Positions 10,002-18,118 of a stretch of 64,000 nucleotides of DNA are shown here, one piece after another. The stretch is from the NCBI GenBank assembly GCA_900315435.1, contig OMYY01000013.1:1-64000 (forward strand), given 5' to 3'. This DNA comes from an uncultured Spirochaetaceae bacterium (GTDB taxonomy: Bacteria > Spirochaetota > Spirochaetia > Sphaerochaetales > Sphaerochaetaceae). Position 1 is the first letter of the stretch; every line of letters begins with the position of its first letter. Below the pieces are notes generated by a model. That model worked only from the letters and a program-made list of their open reading frames with translations, was not told the origin of the DNA and ran no database searches. A program made the translations under genes and the position numbers.

Positions 10002-10029
10002 ATTGTAGATGCTGTTTTATTGCTGTCCG
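10002..10029 (-). promoter_or_regulatory. Predicted fusA promoter
   Basis: On the minus strand CGGACA (10029-10024), spacer 16, TACAAT (10007-10002), leaving a leader of about 20-25 bases with AAGAAGGAA before the EF-G start. Confidence 0.4.
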
Positions 10030-10186
10030 AGTCCAAAGTCCAATAAGCAAACAAATTGGCTCCTTTCCGGGCATACCGCATGGATAATAAAACATTTGCG
10101 CGCATTTATGCAAGACTGATTTCGATATTGTCTTGCCCCTCCCATCTTTACAAGATAGAATGAACTCCATCAAGAGGTACGCACCT

Positions 10187-10591
10187 ATGGGAAAAACCGT
10201 ATTCGAACGCATCATTGACGGAGAAATTCCCTCTGTCAAGATCCACGAGGACGACCTTTGTATCGTCATCCTCGATATTGCACCCGTCGAGAAGGGCCAC
10301 GCCCTGGTCATCGCCAAAACTCCCTACCCGACCTTCACCGACTGCCCGGAAACCACCCTGTCGCACATGATGGAGACGGCCAAGCAGGTCGACCGGAAAC
10401 TGCGCGAGGTACTGCACTGCGACGGCACCAACATCCTGATCAACAACGGCAAGGCCAGCGGACAAGAAGTGCCCCACCTGCACATCCATGTCATTCCCCG
10501 CTTTACCGGTGACGGGCAGCAGTTCGGATTCACCAAGCAACAATACGCCGAAGGCGAGCAGGCCCGTCTCGGCGGCAAGCTGGAGTTCTGA
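10187..10591 (+). CDS. HIT family nucleotide hydrolase (Hint-like)
   Basis: 134 residues. The N-terminus MGKTVFERIIDGEIPS is typical of bacterial Hint proteins (Cys of CIFCKI is absent), and the histidine triad is HLHIHVIPRF. Hint proteins hydrolyse adenosine phosphoramidates and aminoacyl adenylates. The start at 10187 has AGAGG ten bases upstream; an upstream ATG at 10161 would add nine residues with no ribosome binding site. It is the first gene of a tight three-gene unit with the zinc-ribbon protein and the lipoprotein. Confidence 0.93.
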   Translation: MGKTVFERIIDGEIPSVKIHEDDLCIVILDIAPVEKGHALVIAKTPYPTFTDCPETTLSHMMETAKQVDRKLREVLHCDGTNILINNGKASGQEVPHLHIHVIPRFTGDGQQFGFTKQQYAEGEQARLGGKLEF

Positions 10592-10596
10592 CCACC

Positions 10597-10872
10597 ATGG
10601 GAGCCTGTCATTTTTGTCATGCTCCATTCGAGGACCAGGTGGATTTTCACACCACCTGTCCCACATGCGGGAAACCCCTGCACAGTTGCGTCAACTGCGT
10701 CTCATACGAACCGGGAGCCTATCACGACTGCCATGAGGGCGTTGACGAGGAAGAACTGGATAAGGAAGCAGAGAATTTCTGCGAATGGTTTCGGCTAGGT
10801 TCCGGCGGCGGATCCAAACCGAATGACGCGAAAGCCGCACGAGCCAAGGCCGAAGCCTTGTTCACTTTCTAG
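10597..10872 (+). CDS. Small cysteine-rich zinc-ribbon protein
   Basis: 91 residues with three CxxC pairs and extra Cys/His in the first 48 (CHFC, CPTC, CVNC, then HDCHE), which would bind two zinc ions. The rest is acidic and then Ala/Lys-rich. No enzyme domain is seen; it could be a protein- or nucleic-acid-binding adaptor. It begins five bases after the HIT stop and ends four bases before the lipoprotein start, so it is surely cotranscribed. The function is unknown. Confidence 0.82.
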   Translation: MGACHFCHAPFEDQVDFHTTCPTCGKPLHSCVNCVSYEPGAYHDCHEGVDEEELDKEAENFCEWFRLGSGGGSKPNDAKAARAKAEALFTF

Positions 10873-10876
10873 AGAC

Positions 10877-12142
10877 ATGAAGCAACTACTGATCGGCGCC
10901 GGATGCGCCCTCGCACTGCTTTCGGGCTGTGCCCACTATACCGCGAAGGATGGCCTAGCCGCCATCACCCAAGAGCCGGCCGCCACCACTGAGACCCGGT
11001 ACAAGGAAATCCACCCGGAGGCCTCGCCCGAGAACCCCGACAAGGTGTTGATTGCCAGCCAAGAGAAGACCATCAAGAGCCAGCAGGACAAGATCGCCCA
11101 GCAGGATGCGGTCATCGTGCAACTGCAGGGCCAGGTCGCCACTCTGAGCAACGAGAACAGCCTCCTCGCCTCCACGGCCGCTGACCAGAAAGCCAAACTT
11201 GCGATGAACGAGTCGATGATCAGCGACCTTTCCGGCAAAGTGGTGGGACTCCAGTCCAAGGTCAACATCGAGAACGAGAAGCAGCAAAAGGCCAAGGAAG
11301 CAGCTGAAGCAAAAGCCAAAGCGCTGGCCACACTCGAGCCACTTGAACAAATAACCTATCCGAAAGGCTACCGGAACGGGGACGTGTTGACCACGGAAAA
11401 GAAGCAACCTGTCACCGTCGTCTTCCTGCCACTGGGGGAGACCACCTACAGCGAGGGCCAGATTGACGAAATCATGACCTCGGTCAGCGACCTGAAAGCT
11501 CAGGTCACCTTGGTCACCGGCAACAAGGAGAACACCTACATGGCGGTGCGCTCCAGCGGGGAAAGCGCAGTCCTGACCGAACAGGGCGCCATCATCAGCA
11601 ACTATGCACTGGAGGGAGACCCGAAAAGCGAGAGCGCGACACTCCGGCTTGACGAGAACCGTACCTTCACGCTGGCAGTGGCCGACCTGCCCCAGCTCGA
11701 CCTTTTTGCGGCCATCAAGGACGGCGGAGACTGGAAAAGCCTGGTCAAGGAGCGCGCGACCAGCCGGGACAAGGCATTGCGGAACACGCTTTCTGAAGCG
11801 AATGGATCCAGCTGTCTGGTCGCGGCAAGCCTCTACGAGCCCGCCACGAGCGACTGGCAACGGCTGACCGCCTATACATGGCGGGATTCCAGCTTCTCCT
11901 GGCCATTGGTGGACACCGCCCTGTCCCTTGGCTGGAACGACACCTACCGGCAAACCCATTACAGCGTCGAGAGCGATGCGGGCAACACCCTCTCCATGGA
12001 TGGAATCACCGAGAGAACCGACTACCTGCTGTCCAAACGGATCCTTCCCCTGACCAGCAACGTGGTCAATATCGGACCAGCATCTCTCGAGGAGAACGGC
12101 TACTCGCGCTACGGCTTGGTCGCCACCTACCTGGTTCCTTAA
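10877..12142 (+). CDS. Coiled-coil lipoprotein with a C-terminal globular domain
   Basis: 421 residues. Signal peptide MKQLLIGAGCALALLSGC ends in a lipobox (L-S-G-C, Cys18). Residues about 55-140 are a coiled coil rich in Gln, Lys and Glu (SQEKTIKSQQDKIAQQDAV onward). The C-terminal 270 residues form a globular region; its final part (SFSWPLVDTALSLGWNDTY) faintly recalls endonuclease/exonuclease/phosphatase-like proteins, but I cannot confirm this. The protein should sit on the periplasmic face of a membrane. The start at 10877 is fixed by the signal peptide and AGAGA upstream. Confidence 0.85.
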   Translation: MKQLLIGAGCALALLSGCAHYTAKDGLAAITQEPAATTETRYKEIHPEASPENPDKVLIASQEKTIKSQQDKIAQQDAVIVQLQGQVATLSNENSLLASTAADQKAKLAMNESMISDLSGKVVGLQSKVNIENEKQQKAKEAAEAKAKALATLEPLEQITYPKGYRNGDVLTTEKKQPVTVVFLPLGETTYSEGQIDEIMTSVSDLKAQVTLVTGNKENTYMAVRSSGESAVLTEQGAIISNYALEGDPKSESATLRLDENRTFTLAVADLPQLDLFAAIKDGGDWKSLVKERATSRDKALRNTLSEANGSSCLVAASLYEPATSDWQRLTAYTWRDSSFSWPLVDTALSLGWNDTYRQTHYSVESDAGNTLSMDGITERTDYLLSKRILPLTSNVVNIGPASLEENGYSRYGLVATYLVP

Positions 12143-12181
12143 GCCAGTCCTTATCCAAAAACCGGGAACCCATATCTTTTC

Positions 12182-12214
12182 AGGGAGACGGAACGCACTA
12201 CCGTCTCCCTTTTT
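12182..12214 (+). terminator. Rho-independent terminator of the HIT-zinc ribbon-lipoprotein operon
   Basis: AGGGAGACGG (12182-12191) pairs with CCGTCTCCCT (12201-12210), followed by TTTTTG. Confidence 0.92.
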
Positions 12215-12293
12215 GTATGGAAAATCCGGAGTGTGAAAGGATGGTAACCAGTGACCATAAGAGAAATTATTTCTTCCGATATCATATCTATAT

Positions 12294-12311
12294 AACACTA
12301 TTAGTAGTGTT
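12294..12311. promoter_or_regulatory. NrdR box
   Basis: AACACTATTAGTAGTGTT is a perfect palindrome with seven-base arms and matches the ACACwATATwGTGT-type consensus of NrdR, the ATP/dATP-sensing repressor of ribonucleotide reductase genes. It touches the -35 of the predicted nrdD promoter. Boxes are usually paired about 31 bases apart; I do not see a good second copy. Confidence 0.75.
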
Positions 12312-12339
12312 TTACAAATTCGAGCATGCTAATTATGGT
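12311..12339 (+). promoter_or_regulatory. Predicted nrdD promoter
   Basis: TTTACA at 12311-12316, spacer 17, TATGGT at 12334-12339. The NrdR box overlaps its upstream edge, which suits repression. Confidence 0.5.
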
Positions 12340-12451
12340 GGACATATCGTTCACAAGGCCGTATACTGGCAAGTACGGGCAAGAGGGAAAGGCACATGCA
12401 TCCATATGGGCTTTTCTCCCATCCGCACCACCATCCACACGAGGTACCAGC

Positions 12452-14800
12452 ATGTATCAGGTCATCAAGAGGAACGGAGAAGTCGTCGACTTCAACCTGT
12501 CGAAAATCAAAAAAGCAATCCAGAAAGCGTTCGACGCAACCAACATCCCATACCACGACGACATCATCAGCCTTCTTGCCCTGAAGGCCACCAGCGACTA
12601 CCAGGAGAAAATCAAGGATGGAAAGGTTTCCGTCGAGGACATCCAGGACAGCGTCGAGACCACGCTCGCCCTTGCCGGCTACAGCGCCGTCGCCAAAGCG
12701 TACATCCTCTACCGGAAACAACACGAGAACGTGCGTGAGGCGGAAAAGAGCCTGCTTGACTACAAGAAACTGGTCAATGCCTATCTCAAGGCTGATGACT
12801 GGCGTGTCAAGGAGAATTCCACCGTCAACTACTCCATCGGCGGCCTGATCCTGTCCAACAGTGGCGCCATCACCGCGAACTACTGGCTCAGCGAGATTTA
12901 TGACAAGGAAATCGCCGACGCCCACCGTGGTGCGGACCTGCATCTGCATGACCTGTCCATGCTCTGCGGATATTGCGCCGGCTGGTCGCTCAAGCAATTG
13001 ATCAAAGAGGGGCTCGGCGGCGTGGACGGCAAGATCTCCAGCTCTCCGGCAAAGCACCTGTCCACCCTCTGCAACCAGATGGTCAATTTCATCGGCATCA
13101 TGCAGAACGAGTGGGCGGGCGCCCAGGCTTTCAGCTCGTTCGACACCTACCTTGCCGCATTCGTCAAAGCCGATCATCTTTCCTACGACGAGGTACGGAG
13201 AAGCATCGAATCCTTTGTCTTCGGCGTCAACACGCCTTCCCGCTGGGGAACCCAGGCTCCCTTCAGCAACATCACCCTGGACTGGACTGTCCCTGAGGAC
13301 CTGAAAAACCTGCCTGCCGTCGTCGGTGGCAAAGAACAGGATTTCACCTATGGCGACTGCAAAGAGGAGATGGACCTTGTCAACCGGGCATTCCTCGACA
13401 TCATGATCCAGGGCGACGCCAACGGCCGGGGCTTCCAGTATCCGATCCCCACCTATTCGATCACCAAGGATTTCGATTGGTCCGAAACCACGAACAACCG
13501 TCTGCTCTTCGAGATGACCATGAAGTACGGAACCCCCTATTTCAGCAATTACATCAACAGCGACATGCAACCGAGCGATGTGCGCTCCATGTGCTGCCGG
13601 CTGCGCCTCGACCTGCGCGAGTTGCGCAAGAAGAGCGGCGGCTACTTCGGTAGCGGAGAGTCCACCGGTTCGGTCGGCGTCGTCACGCTGAACATGCCAC
13701 GCCTCGCCTACCTGTCCAAGGACCAGGAGGACTTCTTCCACAGGCTCGACCATTTGATGGACGTGGCGGCGCGCTCGCTGAAAATCAAACGGAAGGCCAT
13801 CACCAAATTCATGGAGAACGGTCTGTATCCCTACACCAAGCGGTATCTGGGCACGTTCCAGAACCACTTCTCCACCATCGGGCTGGTCGGCATGAACGAA
13901 GCCTGCGAGAACGCGTGCTGGATCAAGGCGGACCTGACGGACACAAAGGCGCAGGATTTCACCGCACAGGTGCTTGACCACATGCGGGAGAAACTCTCCG
14001 ACTACCAGGAGCAATACGGAGACCTGTACAACCTCGAGGCGACACCCGCCGAGAGCACGGCATACCGCCTTGCCAAGCACGACAAGGAGCGCTATCCCGA
14101 CATCATCACCAGCGGAAGCGCCGATGCCCCGTACTACACCAATAGCAGCAACCTGCCGGTGGGCTTCACCGATGATGTTTTCAAGGCGATGGATATCCAG
14201 GACCGTTTCCAGGTCAAGTACACGAGCGGCACTGTCTTCCATATCTTTCTTGGCGAGAAGCTCTCCGACTGGAGAAGCACCGCAGCCCTGGTGCGCACCG
14301 TGGCGGAGAACTACCGGCTTCCTTACTACACTCTCAGCCCGACCTACTCGGTCTGCCAAGACCACGGCTATCTGGCTGGCGAACAATGGGAATGCCCCGT
14401 CTGCCACAAGAAAACCGAAGTCTACAGCCGCATCACCGGCTATTACCGTCCGATCCAGAACTGGAACACCGGCAAGGCGGAGGAATTCAAGGAGCGCAAG
14501 GAATATGCGATGGCGCATGCCGGACAACCACATGGCCTGCATACCAGCCAGAAAGGAGCGACCGAAAGGAAACTACCGGCCGGTCAAAACTTGCTTTTCA
14601 CCACTGGCAGTTGCCCGAACTGCAAGACCGTCAAGGCGATGCTTGACCGCAAGGGCATCCCCTATACGATCGTAGATGCTGAAGCCAATCCGGAAGAGGC
14701 TGCCAAGCTCGGCATCCAGAGCGTGCCGGTGCTCTTCGCCGACGGCCAGCAGCTCATTGGACTCGGACCAATCCTCGGATGGGCCAACAGCCGGAAGTAA
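12452..14800 (+). CDS. nrdD: Anaerobic (class III) ribonucleoside-triphosphate reductase with fused C-terminal redoxin
   Basis: 782 residues. Reduces ribonucleotides to deoxyribonucleotides by glycyl radical chemistry. Residues 1-90 are an ATP-cone (MYQVIKRNGEVVDFNLSKI); the catalytic barrel has SMLCGYC and RSMCCRLRLD cysteines; a CPVC pair (648, 651) belongs to the zinc site; the glycyl radical site is SRITGYYRP with Gly663, as in Thermotoga-like NrdD. About 75 extra C-terminal residues form a glutaredoxin/thioredoxin-like domain with the dithiol CPNC (721, 724) and a cis-Pro in QSVPVLF. This suggests a reductase that takes electrons from its own redoxin rather than formate. Start chosen at GAGG-7-ATG. 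Confidence 0.96.
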   Translation: MYQVIKRNGEVVDFNLSKIKKAIQKAFDATNIPYHDDIISLLALKATSDYQEKIKDGKVSVEDIQDSVETTLALAGYSAVAKAYILYRKQHENVREAEKSLLDYKKLVNAYLKADDWRVKENSTVNYSIGGLILSNSGAITANYWLSEIYDKEIADAHRGADLHLHDLSMLCGYCAGWSLKQLIKEGLGGVDGKISSSPAKHLSTLCNQMVNFIGIMQNEWAGAQAFSSFDTYLAAFVKADHLSYDEVRRSIESFVFGVNTPSRWGTQAPFSNITLDWTVPEDLKNLPAVVGGKEQDFTYGDCKEEMDLVNRAFLDIMIQGDANGRGFQYPIPTYSITKDFDWSETTNNRLLFEMTMKYGTPYFSNYINSDMQPSDVRSMCCRLRLDLRELRKKSGGYFGSGESTGSVGVVTLNMPRLAYLSKDQEDFFHRLDHLMDVAARSLKIKRKAITKFMENGLYPYTKRYLGTFQNHFSTIGLVGMNEACENACWIKADLTDTKAQDFTAQVLDHMREKLSDYQEQYGDLYNLEATPAESTAYRLAKHDKERYPDIITSGSADAPYYTNSSNLPVGFTDDVFKAMDIQDRFQVKYTSGTVFHIFLGEKLSDWRSTAALVRTVAENYRLPYYTLSPTYSVCQDHGYLAGEQWECPVCHKKTEVYSRITGYYRPIQNWNTGKAEEFKERKEYAMAHAGQPHGLHTSQKGATERKLPAGQNLLFTTGSCPNCKTVKAMLDRKGIPYTIVDAEANPEEAAKLGIQSVPVLFADGQQLIGLGPILGWANSRK

Positions 14801-14824
14801 CCACAAAAGAACTCTGATCCAGGA

Positions 14825-14850
14825 ACGGCGGGAGGACAACCTTCCGCCGC
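14825..14850 (+). other. Intercistronic hairpin between nrdD and nrdG
   Basis: CGGCGGGAGG and CCTTCCGCCG fold into a stem with an ACAA loop and no T-tract. It may stabilise the upstream mRNA or adjust the relative yield of nrdG. Confidence 0.5.
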
Positions 14851-14872
14851 TGTGCACAAGGAGTCAATCAGC

Positions 14873-15550
14873 ATGCAATTCGGTGGTTTTGAGCGACTCG
14901 ACCTGGTCAACTTTCCAGGCCTGCTCGCCGCGACGGTGTTTGTCGAGGGATGCAATTTCCGTTGTCCCTACTGCCATAACGCCGCCTTGGTCGAGCGCCA
15001 CGGTGACAAGATTGATGAGGAAGAGGTTCTCGCGTACCTCGACGAGAGGAAACGGATGGTCAAGGGAGTCGTGGTGACTGGCGGCGAACCGACCATCCAC
15101 AAGGATACCCCTGGTTTCATCGTCAAAGTCAGAAACATGGGCTTCAAGGTAAAGCTGGACACCAACGGCAACAACCCGGCCATGCTCGAACAGCTGCTGG
15201 ACGACGGCTTGCTGGATTACGTGGCCATGGACATCAAGACCAGTGCCCAGAACTACCCGCTGGTAACCGGAAGAGACGCCACGAACGTGGCCAAGTCGGT
15301 CGAGATACTCAAACAGTGTCCAGTACCGTACGAGTTCCGCACCACCTGCGTTAAAGGACTCATCCAGCCCAGCGACTTCCTGCTGATTGGAAAATGGATC
15401 GCAGGAGCAAGGAAATACGTACTCCAGCCATTCAACCCCGAACATACGCTAGACCCGGCGTTCCATTCCTATTCGACCTACAGCGGCGAAGAACTGGAAC
15501 TGATCGCCCAACGGATGCGGGAGTTCGTGCCAGACACGACAACCCGCTGA
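14873..15550 (+). CDS. nrdG: Anaerobic ribonucleotide reductase activating protein (radical SAM)
   Basis: 225 residues. It generates the glycyl radical on NrdD by reductive cleavage of S-adenosylmethionine. The cluster motif is EGCNFRCPYCHN (CxxxCxxC), followed by VVTGGEPT (SAM-binding GGE) and LDTNGNNP. The length exceeds the about 155 residues of E. coli NrdG and is closer to the longer NrdG2/PflA-like form. ATG at 14873 with AAGGAG at 14858-14863; the upstream GTG at 14852 lies before that site. It follows nrdD by 72 bases in one operon. Confidence 0.95.
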   Translation: MQFGGFERLDLVNFPGLLAATVFVEGCNFRCPYCHNAALVERHGDKIDEEEVLAYLDERKRMVKGVVVTGGEPTIHKDTPGFIVKVRNMGFKVKLDTNGNNPAMLEQLLDDGLLDYVAMDIKTSAQNYPLVTGRDATNVAKSVEILKQCPVPYEFRTTCVKGLIQPSDFLLIGKWIAGARKYVLQPFNPEHTLDPAFHSYSTYSGEELELIAQRMREFVPDTTTR

Positions 15551-15790
15551 ATAGCGTGGAACCACATGGCCTCCACTACTTCGCTGGCCATACGGATCCT
15601 TTCCCACGCCCCCTCAAAACCACGAGTGGTCTTGGCGTGGCCGATTCTTCGAGATGTCGGGGTGCCAATCAGCCTGGCGCGGGACCATCATCGTCCAGTC
15701 CGGGAATACATCTCCGGACTTTGCACGAGCGGCAGACGTCAAGCTCCTCTGGGCACAGCCTGTGAGGCCCAAAGGAAAAGGAGCTTGCGC
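15551..15790. other. Gene-free 240 bases with nested hairpins
   Basis: Lies between convergent nrdG and rsmE. AGTCCGG/CCGGACT flank one loop (about 15697-15721). AAGCTCCT and AGGAGCTT (about 15739-15785) enclose a further GGGC/GCCC stem. On the minus strand, after the rsmE stop, one frame reads a short cysteine-rich stretch (LCPEELDVCRSCKVRRC) without a good start. It could be a terminator structure, a small RNA or a gene remnant; I cannot decide. Confidence 0.4.
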
Positions 15791-16513
15791 TCAGAGCAGT
15801 CCCATCCGTCCCATCAGGACAGCAGTGGCCGCTGAACACACGGTCTCGGTGCGGAGAATCCGGCTTCCCACCAAGATGGGTTCGTAACCCGCCCCGAGGA
15901 AAAGCTTCCTCTCCCGGTCCGAGAAGCCCCGCTCCGGCCCTATGGCCATGACGACACGCCGCCCTGGCTCCACCTGAAGGGAACCCAAAGGCTGGGAACC
16001 AATCACGTTATCCAGCAACAGCTTGCGGGCTCCGGAGGGAACCTTGTCCAAGGACTCCTCCACGGTTGAGGCGAAGCGCACCTCGCTGATTCCGGTTCTG
16101 CCGCTCTGCATGGCGCCGTCCATCAGGATCTGCCGGTACTCGCCGGTAGTGTAGAGCTTGGCATTCTGGTAGGACTTTTCCGTCAGGTCGCAGGTGGCCA
16201 GCACGATGGTCTCGACCCCAAGGTCGACACACTCGCGAAGGATGCGTCGCATGCAAATCGGCCTGACCTGGCCGATAATCAAGGTGACAGGGTACATCTC
16301 CGAGGCATCCTTCTCGATCGGGGTGAAGGAAATACGCATTCCATCCTCGCCCATGTCGAGAATGGTGGCAAGGCCCTTGGCTCCTCCCACGATGCCCATC
16401 TGGAAGGAATCTCCGCTTTGCAACGCAAGGATATCGCGCACGTGCACAAAGCGCTCGTCGCTTGCCGGCACGAAGCCCCCCTCCGGCATCGATTCGAACA
16501 GGATCACGTTCAT
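15791..16513 (-). CDS. rsmE: 16S rRNA m3U1498 methyltransferase
   Basis: 240 residues, SPOUT-class methyltransferase that methylates U1498 of 16S rRNA. Family marks are FVHVRDILALQSGD (N-terminal PUA-like part), the knot region with VMAIGPERGFSDRE, and the C-terminal LGSRILRTETVCSAATAVLM. The ATG at 16513 directly follows the malQ stop (TGAGATG), so the gene is coupled to malQ. A longer start at 16543 would overlap malQ. Confidence 0.95.
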   Translation of the reverse strand: MNVILFESMPEGGFVPASDERFVHVRDILALQSGDSFQMGIVGGAKGLATILDMGEDGMRISFTPIEKDASEMYPVTLIIGQVRPICMRRILRECVDLGVETIVLATCDLTEKSYQNAKLYTTGEYRQILMDGAMQSGRTGISEVRFASTVEESLDKVPSGARKLLLDNVIGSQPLGSLQVEPGRRVVMAIGPERGFSDRERKLFLGAGYEPILVGSRILRTETVCSAATAVLMGRMGLL

Positions 16514-16514
16514 C

Positions 16515-18032
16515 TCACTTTCCCGTCCTTCCGTATAGCTCAATCATCTCCCTCAGGTGGCTGACCCTCCAAGGCTCGATTTCCAGGCTTTCCAGTCGCC
16601 AAGACCAATTCGAGGTCCCACAAGTCGACGGCACATTCATTCGCGCCTCGGAACCAAGCTCCAGCCAGTCCTGCATCGGCAGAATCGCGTAGCGCGAGGC
16701 ACTCATCAGCATGGCTCTCACCAGCTGGCCGACCACTTGCTCGTCCGGACACTCCAGGTAGCGGCGCACCTTGTCACGCAGCCCCTCGTCCAGGCTCTCG
16801 TACCATCCCTTGGTGGTGTTGTTGTCATGGGTGCCGGTGTATATCACGCTCTGCCACTCGCAGTTATGGGGCAGATAGGCGCTCGTGGCATCCAGACCGC
16901 CCTGTCCATCATATCCAAAGGCAAACTGCAGGATCTTCATGCCAGGCAATCCGTTGGCGGTCCGCAGTTCCTCCACGTCGGGGGTGATGACACCAAGGTC
17001 CTCGGCGATGAAGGGCAGATCCTGGCCATAGACCTCGTGCAAATGCTTGAAAAAGGAATCTCCGGGAACTTTGACCCACTTGCCCTCACGTGCGGTCGCC
17101 GCCCCGGCGGGAACCTCCCAGCAGGCGGCAAAGCCACGGAAGTGATCCAAACGAACCATGTCACTGTATCGCAACGCACCTTGGACGCGGCGGGTCCACC
17201 ACTGCCAGCCCTCACGCTCGTGCTCTTCCCAGTTGTACATCGGGTTGCCCCACAGCTGGCCGTCGGCGGAAAAGGCGTCCGGCGGCACTCCGCTGGAAAC
17301 CTTCTGGTTGCCCTGGCTATCCAGCTTGAACAGACGGCGGTTGCACCAGACGTCGACGGAGTCTCCGGCGACAAAGATAGGGATGTCGCCAACCAGCAGC
17401 ACGCCTTTCTTGTTGGCATAGCGTTTCATCTTCAGGAACTGCACATCAAAGAAGTACTGGATCACCTTCTCCACCAGGATCTGGTCGGCGTATTGCACCT
17501 TGACCCGGGCGAGCGCCTGGGCTTCGCGCATCTTCACCTCGCGCGGCCAGACGGCGAACCAGCGGGAATCTCCGTAGGCACGGCAGAGCACCGTGTACAG
17601 GGCATAGTCGTCCAACCACCAGGACTGGTCCTTGCAGAAGGAACGGAAACCAGCCAAGTCCGCTTTCTCCAAAAATGTCTTCGCAGCCTTTTCCAGCAAC
17701 GGGTTCTTGTACTGGCGCACAGCCCCATAGTCCACCCGCCTGGCAGTCTGGAGGGGGAGATCCAGCACGTCGTCCAGCTCCAGGTATCCCTGGCTTGCCA
17801 GTTCCTTCAGGTCGATCAGGAGCTCGTTGCCCGCAAACGAGGAGCGGGCTGCGTAGGGACTGTCCCCATACCCGGTCGGACCAAGCGGCAGCATCTGCCA
17901 AAGCGTCACATGGGCCTCGGAAAGCAGGTCGATGAACTGATAGGCCTCTTCCCCCAGCGTTCCGATCCCCTCCCGCCCGGGAAGAGAAGAAGGATGCAGC
18001 AATACACCACAACGGCGAACCAAATGTTTCAT
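16515..18032 (-). CDS. malQ: 4-alpha-glucanotransferase (amylomaltase, GH77)
   Basis: 505 residues, the compact GH77 size. Transfers alpha-1,4-glucan segments in maltodextrin and glycogen metabolism. Landmarks: RRCGVLLHPSSLPG, WQMLPLGPTGYGDSPY, MVRLDHFRGF (nucleophile Asp), FIAEDLGVITPDVEELR (acid/base Glu), and YTGTHDNNTTKGWY (transition-state Asp). The ATG at 18032 has no ribosome binding site, but a promoter -10 nine bases upstream predicts a near-leaderless mRNA. It is divergent from carD and followed by coupled rsmE. Confidence 0.97.
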   Translation of the reverse strand: MKHLVRRCGVLLHPSSLPGREGIGTLGEEAYQFIDLLSEAHVTLWQMLPLGPTGYGDSPYAARSSFAGNELLIDLKELASQGYLELDDVLDLPLQTARRVDYGAVRQYKNPLLEKAAKTFLEKADLAGFRSFCKDQSWWLDDYALYTVLCRAYGDSRWFAVWPREVKMREAQALARVKVQYADQILVEKVIQYFFDVQFLKMKRYANKKGVLLVGDIPIFVAGDSVDVWCNRRLFKLDSQGNQKVSSGVPPDAFSADGQLWGNPMYNWEEHEREGWQWWTRRVQGALRYSDMVRLDHFRGFAACWEVPAGAATAREGKWVKVPGDSFFKHLHEVYGQDLPFIAEDLGVITPDVEELRTANGLPGMKILQFAFGYDGQGGLDATSAYLPHNCEWQSVIYTGTHDNNTTKGWYESLDEGLRDKVRRYLECPDEQVVGQLVRAMLMSASRYAILPMQDWLELGSEARMNVPSTCGTSNWSWRLESLEIEPWRVSHLREMIELYGRTGK

Positions 18033-18041
18033 AGGACTTCA

Positions 18042-18070
18042 CTTATATCCTCTTACCGTCCTTTTGCCAA
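18042..18070 (-). promoter_or_regulatory. Predicted malQ promoter (near-leaderless)
   Basis: Minus strand TTGGCA (18070-18065), spacer 17, TATAAG (18047-18042), then nine bases to the malQ ATG. Confidence 0.55.
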
Positions 18071-18080
18071 TGCTGCCGAA

Positions 18081-18109
18081 TTGAGTTTTCCTCATTTTTC
18101 ATGTATACT
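18081..18109 (+). promoter_or_regulatory. Predicted carD promoter (near-leaderless)
   Basis: TTGAGT at 18081-18086, spacer 17, TATACT at 18104-18109, then nine bases to the carD ATG. It is back-to-back with the malQ promoter; the two -35 hexamers are ten bases apart. Confidence 0.6.
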
Positions 18110-18118
18110 GGTTCCTGT

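Larger units (their letters stand above)
12215..12451 (+). promoter_or_regulatory. AT-rich nrdD leader region
   Basis: This gene-free stretch holds an NrdR-like palindrome (12294-12311), a promoter (12311-12339) and a transcribed leader of about 105 bases. GAGG at 12441-12444 is the ribosome binding site. It is markedly richer in A+T than its neighbours. I see no clear riboswitch fold. Confidence 0.6.

Noticed and set aside
12326-12451. Upstream ATG extending NrdD by 42 residues
   Set aside because: The extension overlaps the promoter -10 and is unlike the ATP-cone start; GAGG lies before the later ATG.
12329-14542. 737-codon minus-strand frame opposite nrdD
   Set aside because: Shadow frame; the plus strand carries every NrdD motif.
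18101-18118. Upstream ATG giving CarD six more residues
   Set aside because: That ATG overlaps the TATACT -10 hexamer, so it would not be transcribed.
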